This document shows, in pieces, positions 36,413-43,599 of a DNA stretch of 64,000 nt (position 1 is the first letter of the stretch; each line of letters opens with the position of its first letter). Source of the DNA: Streptomyces lunaelactis (GTDB taxonomy: Bacteria > Actinomycetota > Actinomycetes > Streptomycetales > Streptomycetaceae). Under the pieces are notes generated by a model. It saw only the letters and a list, made by a program, of their open reading frames with translations, was not told the origin of the DNA and did not search any database. A program made the position numbers and the translations under genes. The stretch lies in contig NZ_CP026304.1 of the NCBI RefSeq assembly GCF_003054555.1, forward strand, positions 6,014,001 through 6,078,000, in the 5' to 3' direction.

Positions 36413-37501
36413 ATGACGACGCCCACGATCGAGCTCAAGCCCTCTTCGCACCCGCTGTCCGGCGCGGAGCGCGAGGCGATCCTGGCCAGCCCGGGATTCG
36501 GCCGCCACTTCACCGATCACATGGTGACGATCAAGTGGACGGAGGGGCGCGGCTGGCACGACGCTCAGCTCGTCCCGTACGCGCCGCTGTCGATCGACCC
36601 GGCCAATATGACGCTGCACTACGCGATCGAGATCTTCGAGGGACTGAAGGCCTTCCGCCGTCCCGACGGCTCGGTCGCGACGTTCCGCCCCGAGGCCAAC
36701 GCCGAGCGCTTCCAGCGGTCGGCGCGCCGGCTGGCGATGCCGGAGCTGCCGGTCGAGACGTTCGTCGAGGCGTGTGACGCGCTGGTCCGGGCGGACATGG
36801 CGTGGGTTCCCGCGCACGGCGGGGAGTCCTCGCTCTACCTGCGCCCGTTCATGATCGCGACCGAGGTCGGCCTGGGCGTGCGGCCCGCCAACGAGTACCT
36901 CTTCATCGTCATCGCCTCGCCCGCGGGCGCCTACTTCCCCGGTGGCGTCAAGCCGGTCTCCATCTGGCTGTCCGAGGACCGCGTGCGCGCCGTCCCCGGC
37001 GGCATGGGCGACGCCAAGACCGGCGGCAATTACGCCGCGTCCCTGCTCGCCCAGGCCGAGGCCGCCGAGAAGGGCTGCGACCAGGTCGCCTACCTCGACG
37101 CGGTGGAGCACAAGTGGGTCGAGGAACTGGGCGGCATGAACCTGTACTTCGTGTACGGGGACAAGATCGTCACGCCGGAGCTGACCGGCTCGCTGCTCGC
37201 CGGCATCACGCGGGACTCGCTCCTCCAGCTCGCCCAGGACCTCGGCTACAAGTCCGAGGAGGGCCGCGTCTCCATCGACCAGTGGCGTGAGGACACCAAG
37301 AACGGCACGCTCACCGAGGTCTTCGCCTGCGGTACGGCCGCGGTGATCACCCCGGTCGGCCTGGTCAAGTCCGCCGGCGGCGACTGGAAGCAGTCGGGCG
37401 GCCAGCCGGGCGAGGTCACGCTGCGGCTGCGCAAGGCGCTGCTGGACATCCAGACGGGCAGGTCGCAGGACATCCACGGCTGGACCCACGAGCTGGGTTG
37501 A
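36413..37501 (+). CDS. ilvE: IlvE, branched-chain amino acid aminotransferase
   Basis: This 362-residue PLP fold-IV enzyme makes Leu, Ile and Val from their 2-keto acids with glutamate. The PLP lysine is Lys202 in MGDAKTGGNYAAS. Other family motifs are HYAIEIFEGLKAFRR, LYLRPFMIA, KWVEELGGMNLYFVYG and FACGTAAVITPVG. I chose ATG 36413 (MTTPTIELKP) with GAAGGA about 10 bases upstream. An in-frame ATG at 36395 has no better site. Confidence 0.97.
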   Translation: MTTPTIELKPSSHPLSGAEREAILASPGFGRHFTDHMVTIKWTEGRGWHDAQLVPYAPLSIDPANMTLHYAIEIFEGLKAFRRPDGSVATFRPEANAERFQRSARRLAMPELPVETFVEACDALVRADMAWVPAHGGESSLYLRPFMIATEVGLGVRPANEYLFIVIASPAGAYFPGGVKPVSIWLSEDRVRAVPGGMGDAKTGGNYAASLLAQAEAAEKGCDQVAYLDAVEHKWVEELGGMNLYFVYGDKIVTPELTGSLLAGITRDSLLQLAQDLGYKSEEGRVSIDQWREDTKNGTLTEVFACGTAAVITPVGLVKSAGGDWKQSGGQPGEVTLRLRKALLDIQTGRSQDIHGWTHELG

Positions 37502-37520
37502 GTCGGCTGGAGTGTTGCTG

Positions 37521-37559
37521 CGGAGGCCCGCGCTCTGCGATGCGGGGTGCGGGCCTCCG
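37521..37559 (+). terminator. Terminator after ilvE
   Basis: CGGAGGCCCGC (37521-37531) pairs with GCGGGCCTCCG (37549-37559) around a 17-base loop, 20 bases after the ilvE stop. Confidence 0.85.
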
Positions 37560-37573
37560 TGCTGTGCGAGGGG

Positions 37574-38989
37574 TCAGGAGACAGCCACCTCGGGCTCGGG
37601 CTCCCGCGTCTGCGACGTGCGCGCGTCGAGGGCCAGGCTGCTCAGGCCGCCCACCAGCCCCGACAGGACGAAGCTGCAGTCCACCCCGCCCGTCAGTGAC
37701 AGCAGCGGGCCCTCGTACAGTGGGGTCGATACCGCGCACAGGCCCACCGCCGCGCCCAGCGCCCAGCCGGCCGTTGCGCGGGGGTGCCAGCCGGCGCGGA
37801 ACCAGTAGATGCCGCCCTTGGCGCGGCGGTTGTAGACCTGGAGCGCCTGCGCGTCGTACTCCCCGCCGCACCGGACATGCCCGATCAGCGTGATCACCGC
37901 CCACGGCGTGCCGATCGCCGTCAGCAGCAGCACGAACGACGTCATCGCGGACTGCGCGTCCCACGCGAAATGGCCGAGGAAGACGAACGCCGTCGCGACC
38001 ACGGCCACCACCATCGTGGCCCGCGCCCGCGTCGTCCGCGGCAGGATCGCGTCCAGGTCCAGGCCCATCGAGTACAGCATCAGGCCCGCGTTGCCGATCG
38101 ATCCCGCCGTCGCCGCCAGCAGCAGCGGGACCAGGTACCAGGCCGGTGACGCGGCAACCAGCGGGCCGGCGTAGTCGAGCGAGGCGCGGGCCGCCAGCCC
38201 CGTGTACGTACCGAAGAGCTGCGGGATCAGCAGACCCACCACGAGGCCCAGACACGTCGCGCGCAGTACCCGCCGCGGGCTGTGCCGCAGCGGCGAGATG
38301 TAGCGGGTGTAGTCCCCGAGCAGGGTGATGAACGCGATCGGGCCGCTCAGCCCCGCCGCCACCGCGGACAGCAGCCACGTGGGCCAGAAGGAGCCGAGGA
38401 GGTACGGGGTGTCCGGCGGAGCGGCCGCGGTGAGGTCGGGGGCGTACGCGATCAGGCCCAGCAGCAGCAGCGCCGTCATGCCGACCGCGAGGACTTTGCT
38501 CAGCCGGAGCAGCAGCCGGTAGCCGTACACCGCGCCGATCACCGTGCACGCCGCCAGCAGCGCGTAGACCAGGCCGTGCGCCGCCCCGCCCGTCGGCAGC
38601 CCGGCGATCCGCGCCAGCGTGCCGACCATCACGTCCCCGCCGATCCACAGCGTCAGCGCGGTGTAGCCGAGCGAGAGCAGCAGGCCGACGACCGAGCCGA
38701 CGAGCCGCCCCCGTACCCCGAACGCGGCGCCGCTCGACGTCGACAGATTCGTCGCGGTGCGCAGCGAGATCAGCGCGAGCGGCGCGGTGACGGCCACGCC
38801 GACGACCGTTCCGGCGACGATCGAGGTGACGGCCGGCCACAGGCCGAGACCGAAGGAGACCGGAAGCCAGCCGAAGACGATGACGCCCAGGCACAGGTTC
38901 GACCCCAGCAGGATCGAGATGAGATCTCGCGGAGTACTGGTGCGCTCCGCGTCCGGGATGGTGTCGACTCCGCGCTGTTCTATCGGCAT
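37574..38989 (-). CDS. NCS1-family nucleobase/ureide permease
   Basis: This 471-residue integral membrane protein has about 12 helices and belongs to the nucleobase:cation symporter-1 family, which takes up cytosine, purines, hydantoins or allantoin. Family features are the N-terminal LGSNLCLGVIVFGWL, SGAAFGVRGRL, and FITLLGDYTRYI in the middle. It starts at ATG 38989 and is divergent from the urease-like operon, sharing a 151-base control region with it. That context suggests a ureide or related nitrogen compound as substrate. This is an inference; residues that set specificity cannot be read with confidence. Confidence 0.9.
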   Translation of the reverse strand: MPIEQRGVDTIPDAERTSTPRDLISILLGSNLCLGVIVFGWLPVSFGLGLWPAVTSIVAGTVVGVAVTAPLALISLRTATNLSTSSGAAFGVRGRLVGSVVGLLLSLGYTALTLWIGGDVMVGTLARIAGLPTGGAAHGLVYALLAACTVIGAVYGYRLLLRLSKVLAVGMTALLLLGLIAYAPDLTAAAPPDTPYLLGSFWPTWLLSAVAAGLSGPIAFITLLGDYTRYISPLRHSPRRVLRATCLGLVVGLLIPQLFGTYTGLAARASLDYAGPLVAASPAWYLVPLLLAATAGSIGNAGLMLYSMGLDLDAILPRTTRARATMVVAVVATAFVFLGHFAWDAQSAMTSFVLLLTAIGTPWAVITLIGHVRCGGEYDAQALQVYNRRAKGGIYWFRAGWHPRATAGWALGAAVGLCAVSTPLYEGPLLSLTGGVDCSFVLSGLVGGLSSLALDARTSQTREPEPEVAVS

Positions 38990-39038
38990 GAGGGCGCCCC
39001 TGACGCTCGACTGTTCGAGTGACCGTGTGAGTAACTCT

Positions 39039-39053
39039 TTGAGTGCCGCTCAA
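39039..39053. promoter_or_regulatory. Operator candidate 1 in the permease/urease-like control region
   Basis: TTGAGTGCCGCTCAA is an inverted repeat with 5-base arms and a 5-base spacer. A related sequence, TTAGAGTGTCGTTCAA, lies at 39107-39122 on the other strand's sense, and CTCGA-CTGT-TCGAG lies at 39006-39019. The TetR protein of the cluster is a plausible binder. Confidence 0.5.
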
Positions 39054-39106
39054 TGTGACGGAGGCACTGCTCGTACGTCAATGCTTCCGTGAAAAGAAAC
39101 TCAAGG

Positions 39107-39122
39107 TTAGAGTGTCGTTCAA
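39107..39122. promoter_or_regulatory. Operator candidate 2 in the permease/urease-like control region
   Basis: On the minus strand this reads TTGAACGACACTCTAA, similar to box 1 in the pattern TTGA-N6-CTC. It lies 19 bases before the start of the fused urease gene, where a repressor would block transcription. Confidence 0.4.
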
Positions 39123-39140
39123 ACAGGGAGGTGTGGTGAC

Positions 39141-39827
39141 GTGCGACTGACCCCGACCGAGCGCGACCGGCTGCTGCTCTTCGGCGCCGCCGAACTGGCG
39201 CGGGCCCGCCGGGCACGCGGCCTCAGGCTCAATGTCCCCGAGGCGACCGCGCTCATCGCGGACACCGTCTGCGAGGCGGCCCGCGACGGCAGACGGCTCG
39301 CGGAGGCGATCGAGGCGGCCCGCAGTGTGCTCGGCCCCGACGATGTGCTGCCCGGTGTGGCGGATGTGGTCACCGAGGTCCATGTGGAGGCCGTTTTTGA
39401 CGACGGGTCACGGCTCGCCGTGGTCTCGCAGCCCATCGGCGGCAGCGGACTGGGCGACGGTGCCCCCGGAGCCGTACTCCCCGCCCAGCCGCACGCCGAC
39501 CCCGAGCCGGTCCTCACACTCACCGTGCGCAACACCGCCGCCGTCCCCGTCAGCGTCACCTCGCACTTCCACTTCTTCGAGGCGAACCCGCGTCTCGACT
39601 TCGACCGCGCCGCGGCGTACGGCATGCGGCTCTGCGTCCCCGCCGGGTCCTCCGTCCGCTTCGACCCGGGCGGCCGGGCCGAGGTCGGCCTGCTGCCCAT
39701 CGGCGGCGACCGGATCGCCATCGGCTTCGCCGGCCTCGTCGACGGCCCGCTGGACGGGCCCGGCGCGAAGGAGGAGGCCCTGCGGCGCGCTGCGGCCTGC
39801 GGCTATCTGGGAACCGAGGACGCCTGA
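39141..39827 (+). CDS. Fused urease gamma-beta subunit homologue
   Basis: This 228-residue protein joins a urease gamma domain (about 1-100; MRLTPTERDRLLLFGAAELA, LRLNVPEATALIADTVCEAA) to a beta domain (about 105-225; LTVRNTAAVPVSVTSHFHFFEANPRLDFDR). Both are complete. The start is GTG 39141 with GGGAGG about 8 bases upstream. Its stop overlaps the ATG of the alpha subunit as TGATG. Fused gamma-beta forms are known in some ureases, but the partner alpha subunit here is atypical. See the findings for the cluster. Confidence 0.92.
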   Translation: MRLTPTERDRLLLFGAAELARARRARGLRLNVPEATALIADTVCEAARDGRRLAEAIEAARSVLGPDDVLPGVADVVTEVHVEAVFDDGSRLAVVSQPIGGSGLGDGAPGAVLPAQPHADPEPVLTLTVRNTAAVPVSVTSHFHFFEANPRLDFDRAAAYGMRLCVPAGSSVRFDPGGRAEVGLLPIGGDRIAIGFAGLVDGPLDGPGAKEEALRRAAACGYLGTEDA

Positions 39828-41509
39828 TGGACCCCTACGAGTACGCATCGGTGCACGGCCCGCGCGCAGGCGACCGGGTCGTCCTCGGCGACTCCGGGCT
39901 CGTCGTCCGCGTCGAGTCGGACGCGCAGAAGCCGGGTGAGGAGTTCCTCGCCGGCTTCGGCAAGACCGCGCGCGACGGGCTGCATCTCAAGGCCGCCGCC
40001 GTGCGCGAGACCTGCGATGTCGTCATCAGCAACGTGCTTGTCATCGACGCCGTCCAGGGCATCCGCAAGGTGTCGGTCGGCATTCGTGAAGGCCGGATCC
40101 ACGCCATCGGAAGGGCCGGCAACCCGGACACCCTCGACGGTGTCGACGTCGTCGTCGGTACGGGCACGAGCATCGTCTCCGGCGAGGGCCTGATCGCCAC
40201 CGCCGGCGCCGTCGACACCCACGTCCATCTGCTCTCGCCGCGCGTCATGGAGGCCTCGCTCGCCTCCGGCGTCACCACCGTCATCGGCCAGGAGTTCGGC
40301 CCGGTGTGGGGGGTCGGGGTCAACTCGCCCTGGGCGCTGCGCCACGCCTTCAACGCCTTCGACGCCTGGCCCGTCAACATCGGCTTCCTGGCGCGCGGCT
40401 CCTCCTCCGACGCCGCGCCCCTCGTCGAGGCGCTCGCCGAGGGCGGCGCGTCCGGCTTCAAGGTGCACGAGGACATGGGCGCGCACACCCGCGCGCTGGA
40501 CACCGCGCTGCGTGTCGCCGAGGAGCACGACGTACAGGTCGCCCTGCACAGCGACGGCCTGAACGAATGCCTGTCGGTCGAGGACACCCTGGGGGTCCTG
40601 GACGGCCGTACGATCCACGCCTTCCACATCGAGGGCTGCGGCGGCGGACACGTACCGAACGTGCTCAAGATGGCGGGCGTGGCGAACGTCATCGGCTCCT
40701 CGACCAACCCGACCCTGCCCTTCGGCCGGGACGCGGTCGCCGAGCACTACGGGATGATCGTCTCCGTACACGACCTCAAGACCGACCTGCCCGGCGACGC
40801 CGCCATGGCCCGCGACCGGATCAGGGCCGGGACGATGGGCGCCGAGGACGTGCTGCACGACCTCGGCGTGATCGGGATCACCTCCTCGGACGCGCAGGGG
40901 ATGGGGCGCGCGGGCGAGACCGTACGCCGCACCTTCGCCATGGCCGGGAAGATGAAGGCCGAGCTCGGCCCGATGGAGGGCGACGGCGCGAACGACGACA
41001 ACGCGCGCGTACTGCGCTATGTGGCCAAGCTGACGATCAACCCCGCGATCGCGCACGGTCTCGCGCACGAGATCGGCTCCATCGAGGTGGGCAAGCTCGC
41101 CGACATCGTGCTGTGGCGGCCGCAGTTCTTCGGGGCGAAGCCGCAGCTCGTACTGAAGTCGGGCTTCCCGGCGTACGGGGTGACGGGCGACCCCAATGCC
41201 GCCACCGACACCTGCGAACCGCTCGTCCTGGGACCGCAGTTCGGGTCGTACGGCGCCACCCCCGCGGACATCTCGGTCGCCTTCGTTGCCAAGGCCGCGA
41301 CCGAGCTGGGCTCCGACCACATGCCCACGCGCCGCCGCCGGGTCGCCGTACGCGGCACGCGCGGCATCGGCCCGGCCGATCTGCGGCTCAACTCCCGGAT
41401 CGGCGCGGTGGGGGTGGACGGCCGCAGCGGCCTGGTCACCCTCGACGGCGACCCGGTCCGCTCCGAGCCCGCCGACTCCGTCTCCCTCAACCGCCTCTAC
41501 TTCCTGTAG
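39827..41509 (+). CDS. Non-canonical urease alpha subunit (nickel amidohydrolase family)
   Basis: This 560-residue enzyme resembles UreC. The metal ligands are all present: His132 and His134 (DTHVH), the carbamylated Lys212 (GFKVHED) and His214, His241 (ALHSD), His267 (AFHIEG) and Asp355 (SSDAQ). The active-site flap cysteine of true ureases (VCHH, Cys319 in Klebsiella) is replaced by Val314 in IVSVHDL; His315 is kept. The conserved loop GTGPAxGTxATTCTPGPW of true ureases is about five residues shorter and reads FGPVWGVGVNSPW. No accessory ureDEFG genes are in the window. The substrate may not be urea. Confidence 0.9.
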   Translation: MDPYEYASVHGPRAGDRVVLGDSGLVVRVESDAQKPGEEFLAGFGKTARDGLHLKAAAVRETCDVVISNVLVIDAVQGIRKVSVGIREGRIHAIGRAGNPDTLDGVDVVVGTGTSIVSGEGLIATAGAVDTHVHLLSPRVMEASLASGVTTVIGQEFGPVWGVGVNSPWALRHAFNAFDAWPVNIGFLARGSSSDAAPLVEALAEGGASGFKVHEDMGAHTRALDTALRVAEEHDVQVALHSDGLNECLSVEDTLGVLDGRTIHAFHIEGCGGGHVPNVLKMAGVANVIGSSTNPTLPFGRDAVAEHYGMIVSVHDLKTDLPGDAAMARDRIRAGTMGAEDVLHDLGVIGITSSDAQGMGRAGETVRRTFAMAGKMKAELGPMEGDGANDDNARVLRYVAKLTINPAIAHGLAHEIGSIEVGKLADIVLWRPQFFGAKPQLVLKSGFPAYGVTGDPNAATDTCEPLVLGPQFGSYGATPADISVAFVAKAATELGSDHMPTRRRRVAVRGTRGIGPADLRLNSRIGAVGVDGRSGLVTLDGDPVRSEPADSVSLNRLYFL

Positions 41510-41534
41510 ACAACACAGCCTCTAGGGATCCCTG

Positions 41535-42554
41535 ATGACCTTCCGCATGCCGCCCGAGTGGGCCCCGCACGAGCGCACCTGGATGGCCTGGCCGGGCCCC
41601 AATGTCACCTTCTCCGGCGAGGACCTCGCCGGGTCCCGCCGTGCCTGGGCGTCCGTCGCCCGGGCCGTACGCCGCTTCGAGCCGGTCACCATGGTCGTGG
41701 GCCCGGGCCAGTCGGATGGCGCCCGCACCCTCCTCGGCCCGGACATCGACCTCGTCGAGCGCGAGCTGGACGACGCCTGGATGCGCGACATCGGCCCGAC
41801 CTTTGTCACCAACGGGGACCGACTGGCCGCCGTGGACTGGGTGTTCAACGGCTGGGGTGCGCAGGAGTGGGCCAGCTGGGAGCACGACTCGAAGGTCGCC
41901 CGCCATGTCGCGGACCTCACCGGAGTGCCCGTCCACAGCTCGCCGCTGGTCAACGAGGGCGGCGGCATCCACGTCGACGGCGAGGGCACGGTCCTGCTCA
42001 CGGAGACCGTGCAGCTCGGCCCCGAGCGCAACCCGGGCTGGACGAAGGAGGAGGTCGAGGCCGAGATCCACGCCAAGCTCGGCACGACCAAGGCGATCTG
42101 GCTGAAGCGCGGCCTCACCGCCGACTACCCGCCGCACGGCTTCGGCACGCTCGGCCATGTCGACATCGTCGCGGCCTTCGCGGGCCCCGGCGTCGTAGTC
42201 GCCCACACCCAGCCGGACCCGGCCCACCCCGACCACGAGCTCTGCGAGGAGAACGTGGAGATGCTGAGGCTCCAGACCGACGCGCGGGGCAGCCGCCTCG
42301 ACGTCGTGGAGGTGCCTGCGCCGACGGTCGTACGGGAGGAGGGCCACGGCTGGGTCGACTACTCGTACATCAACCACTACGTCTGCAACGGCGGCGTGGT
42401 GCTGTGCGGTTTCGACGACCCGCGCGACGAGGTCGCGGCGGGAATCTTCCGCCGGCTCTACCCCGGCCGTACGGTCACGCTGGTCGACGCCCGGACGATC
42501 TTCGCGGGCGGCGGCGGCATCCACTGCATCACCCAGCAGCAGCCGAAGGTCTGA
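41535..42554 (+). CDS. aguA: Agmatine deiminase
   Basis: This 339-residue guanidino-modifying enzyme converts agmatine to N-carbamoylputrescine and ammonia. Family motifs are MPPEWAPHERTWMAWPG, DDAWMRDIGPTF, LVNEGGGIHVDGEGT and HVDIVAAF. The nucleophile is Cys331 in GGGIHCITQQQP. The ATG at 41535 is 26 bases after the urease-like stop, so it is probably in the same operon. Its product is a mono-substituted urea, and the urease-like enzyme upstream could act on it. Related peptidylarginine-type deiminases are possible alternatives. Confidence 0.93.
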   Translation: MTFRMPPEWAPHERTWMAWPGPNVTFSGEDLAGSRRAWASVARAVRRFEPVTMVVGPGQSDGARTLLGPDIDLVERELDDAWMRDIGPTFVTNGDRLAAVDWVFNGWGAQEWASWEHDSKVARHVADLTGVPVHSSPLVNEGGGIHVDGEGTVLLTETVQLGPERNPGWTKEEVEAEIHAKLGTTKAIWLKRGLTADYPPHGFGTLGHVDIVAAFAGPGVVVAHTQPDPAHPDHELCEENVEMLRLQTDARGSRLDVVEVPAPTVVREEGHGWVDYSYINHYVCNGGVVLCGFDDPRDEVAAGIFRRLYPGRTVTLVDARTIFAGGGGIHCITQQQPKV

Positions 42555-42594
42555 CAGCCCTTCGGCGACGAGCGAGATCAGGTAGAACATACGG

Positions 42595-42633
42595 GTGAAC
42601 GAGTTCCTGTGCGTACCGGTGGCTGCCGTATGA
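42595..42633 (+). CDS. Possible 12-residue leader peptide overlapping the TetR start
   Basis: The frame GTG 42595 to TGA 42631-42633 encodes MNEFLCVPVAAV. Its stop overlaps the TetR ATG at 42630 as ATGA. A TAGAAC box ends 6 bases before the GTG, so it could be leaderless and translationally coupled. It may also be chance. Confidence 0.3.
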   Translation: MNEFLCVPVAAV

Positions 42634-43253
42634 CGCCCGCCCCGCGCCGCCGCAACGTCGCGCCGCCCCGGGAGTCCGTGCTCGTCGCCGCGATGGCCAC
42701 CATCGCCGAGCGCGGGCTCGACGGGCTCACCATGGCCGGGCTCGGGCGCGAGGTCGGGATGAGCAGTGGGCATCTCCTCTACTACTTCCGCACCAAGGAC
42801 GAGCTCCTCCTGCAGACCCTCGAGTGGAGCGAGGGCCGTCTCGGCGCCGCGCGCAGCGCCCTGCTCTCGCGGCAGGCGCCGGTGGCCGAGCGGCTCGACG
42901 CGTACGTCGAGCTGTACGTCCCCGACGGGCCCCGCGACCCCCACTGGACGCTCTGGCTCGAGGTCTGGAACCGTTCGCAGAGCGCCGACGCCGACGCGCG
43001 TGCCCGGCAGGCGGCGATCGAGGGGGCCTGGCACAGGGACCTCGTCGCACTGCTCGCCGAAGGGATCTCGCGCGGCGAGTTCCGCGCGGTCGACCCCGAC
43101 CGCTTCGCCGCGCGGCTGCGGGCGCTGCTCGACGGCTTCAGCGTCCATGTCGCGGTGGGCATACCGGGCACGGGCCGCGCCCAAGTCCTGACCCACGTCC
43201 GCGATTTCCTCGACGACGCGCTGCTCCCCGAAACAAGCCCCGCCGGCGATTGA
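42630..43253 (+). CDS. TetR-family transcriptional regulator
   Basis: This 207-residue TetR protein has an N-terminal helix-turn-helix (about 15-60: RESVLVAAMATIAERGLDGLTM, VGMSSGHLLYYFRTKDELLLQTL) and a C-terminal ligand-binding domain with WTLWLEVWNRSQ. An in-frame GTG lies at 42609. The last residues (TSPAGD) and the stop codon come from a copy of the dispersed intergenic repeat, so the natural end of the protein has been replaced. It lies downstream of the urease-like/agmatine deiminase operon and probably represses it. Confidence 0.9.
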   Translation: MTPAPRRRNVAPPRESVLVAAMATIAERGLDGLTMAGLGREVGMSSGHLLYYFRTKDELLLQTLEWSEGRLGAARSALLSRQAPVAERLDAYVELYVPDGPRDPHWTLWLEVWNRSQSADADARARQAAIEGAWHRDLVALLAEGISRGEFRAVDPDRFAARLRALLDGFSVHVAVGIPGTGRAQVLTHVRDFLDDALLPETSPAGD

Positions 43254-43278
43254 GGCGCGGGTCCGGGGCGGAGCCCCC
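43236..43278. repeat. Dispersed intergenic palindromic repeat, copy 3 (partial, inside a gene end)
   Basis: AGCCCCGCCGGCGATTGAGG, then GGTCCGGGGCGGAGCCCC. The left arm of the first palindrome is missing. The repeat supplies the C-terminus and stop of the TetR gene. Confidence 0.85.
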
Positions 43279-43365
43279 ACATGAGCCCGTCCCGGCACCC
43301 GGGCGCGGCGCCCGCATGCTGAGATCGCCGCCCGCCCGCCGCACGGCATATGGCACACTGCGACC

Positions 43366-43416
43366 GTGCTTTCGTTCGCCATGATTATGGGCAGCAAGCG
43401 CGCCGGTCCGCAGTGA
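43366..43416 (+). CDS. Candidate cimA leader peptide
   Basis: This 16-residue peptide, MLSFAMIMGSKRAGPQ, starts at GTG 43366. Its end resembles that of the ilvB leader (GKRVG versus SKRAG). It uses the rare codons CTT and ATT in a hydrophobic tract. CACACT ends 6 bases upstream and there is no ribosome site, which fits a leaderless transcript. The terminator at 43472 follows. Less certain than the ilvB leader. Confidence 0.55.
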   Translation: MLSFAMIMGSKRAGPQ

Positions 43417-43471
43417 TCGCCTCGTACCACCACCTACGACGCGCTCACCGTGCCCCAGACCCGCGCGCAGA

Positions 43472-43497
43472 CCTCTCGCACCCGCGAGAGGTTTTTT
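43472..43497 (+). terminator. Attenuator terminator upstream of cimA
   Basis: CCTCTCGC (43472-43479) and GCGAGAGG (43484-43491) form a perfect 8-base stem with a 4-base loop, followed by six T residues. It lies 103 bases before cimA with no complete gene in front, so it is most likely a conditional terminator. Confidence 0.88.
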
Positions 43498-43599
43498 CGT
43501 TTTCCGGCCCGACCCCGGCCAGGAACGAACCGCGCGAAGATGGGGGCAAGTGGAGCCAGTACTTCCGGAGCCACGAATCCGACAGGAGTCAATTCAGCC

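Noticed and set aside
39141..41509. Ordinary urease operon
   Set aside because: Accessory ureDEFG genes are absent, the flap cysteine is replaced and the substrate loop is shortened, so a normal urease call is not justified.
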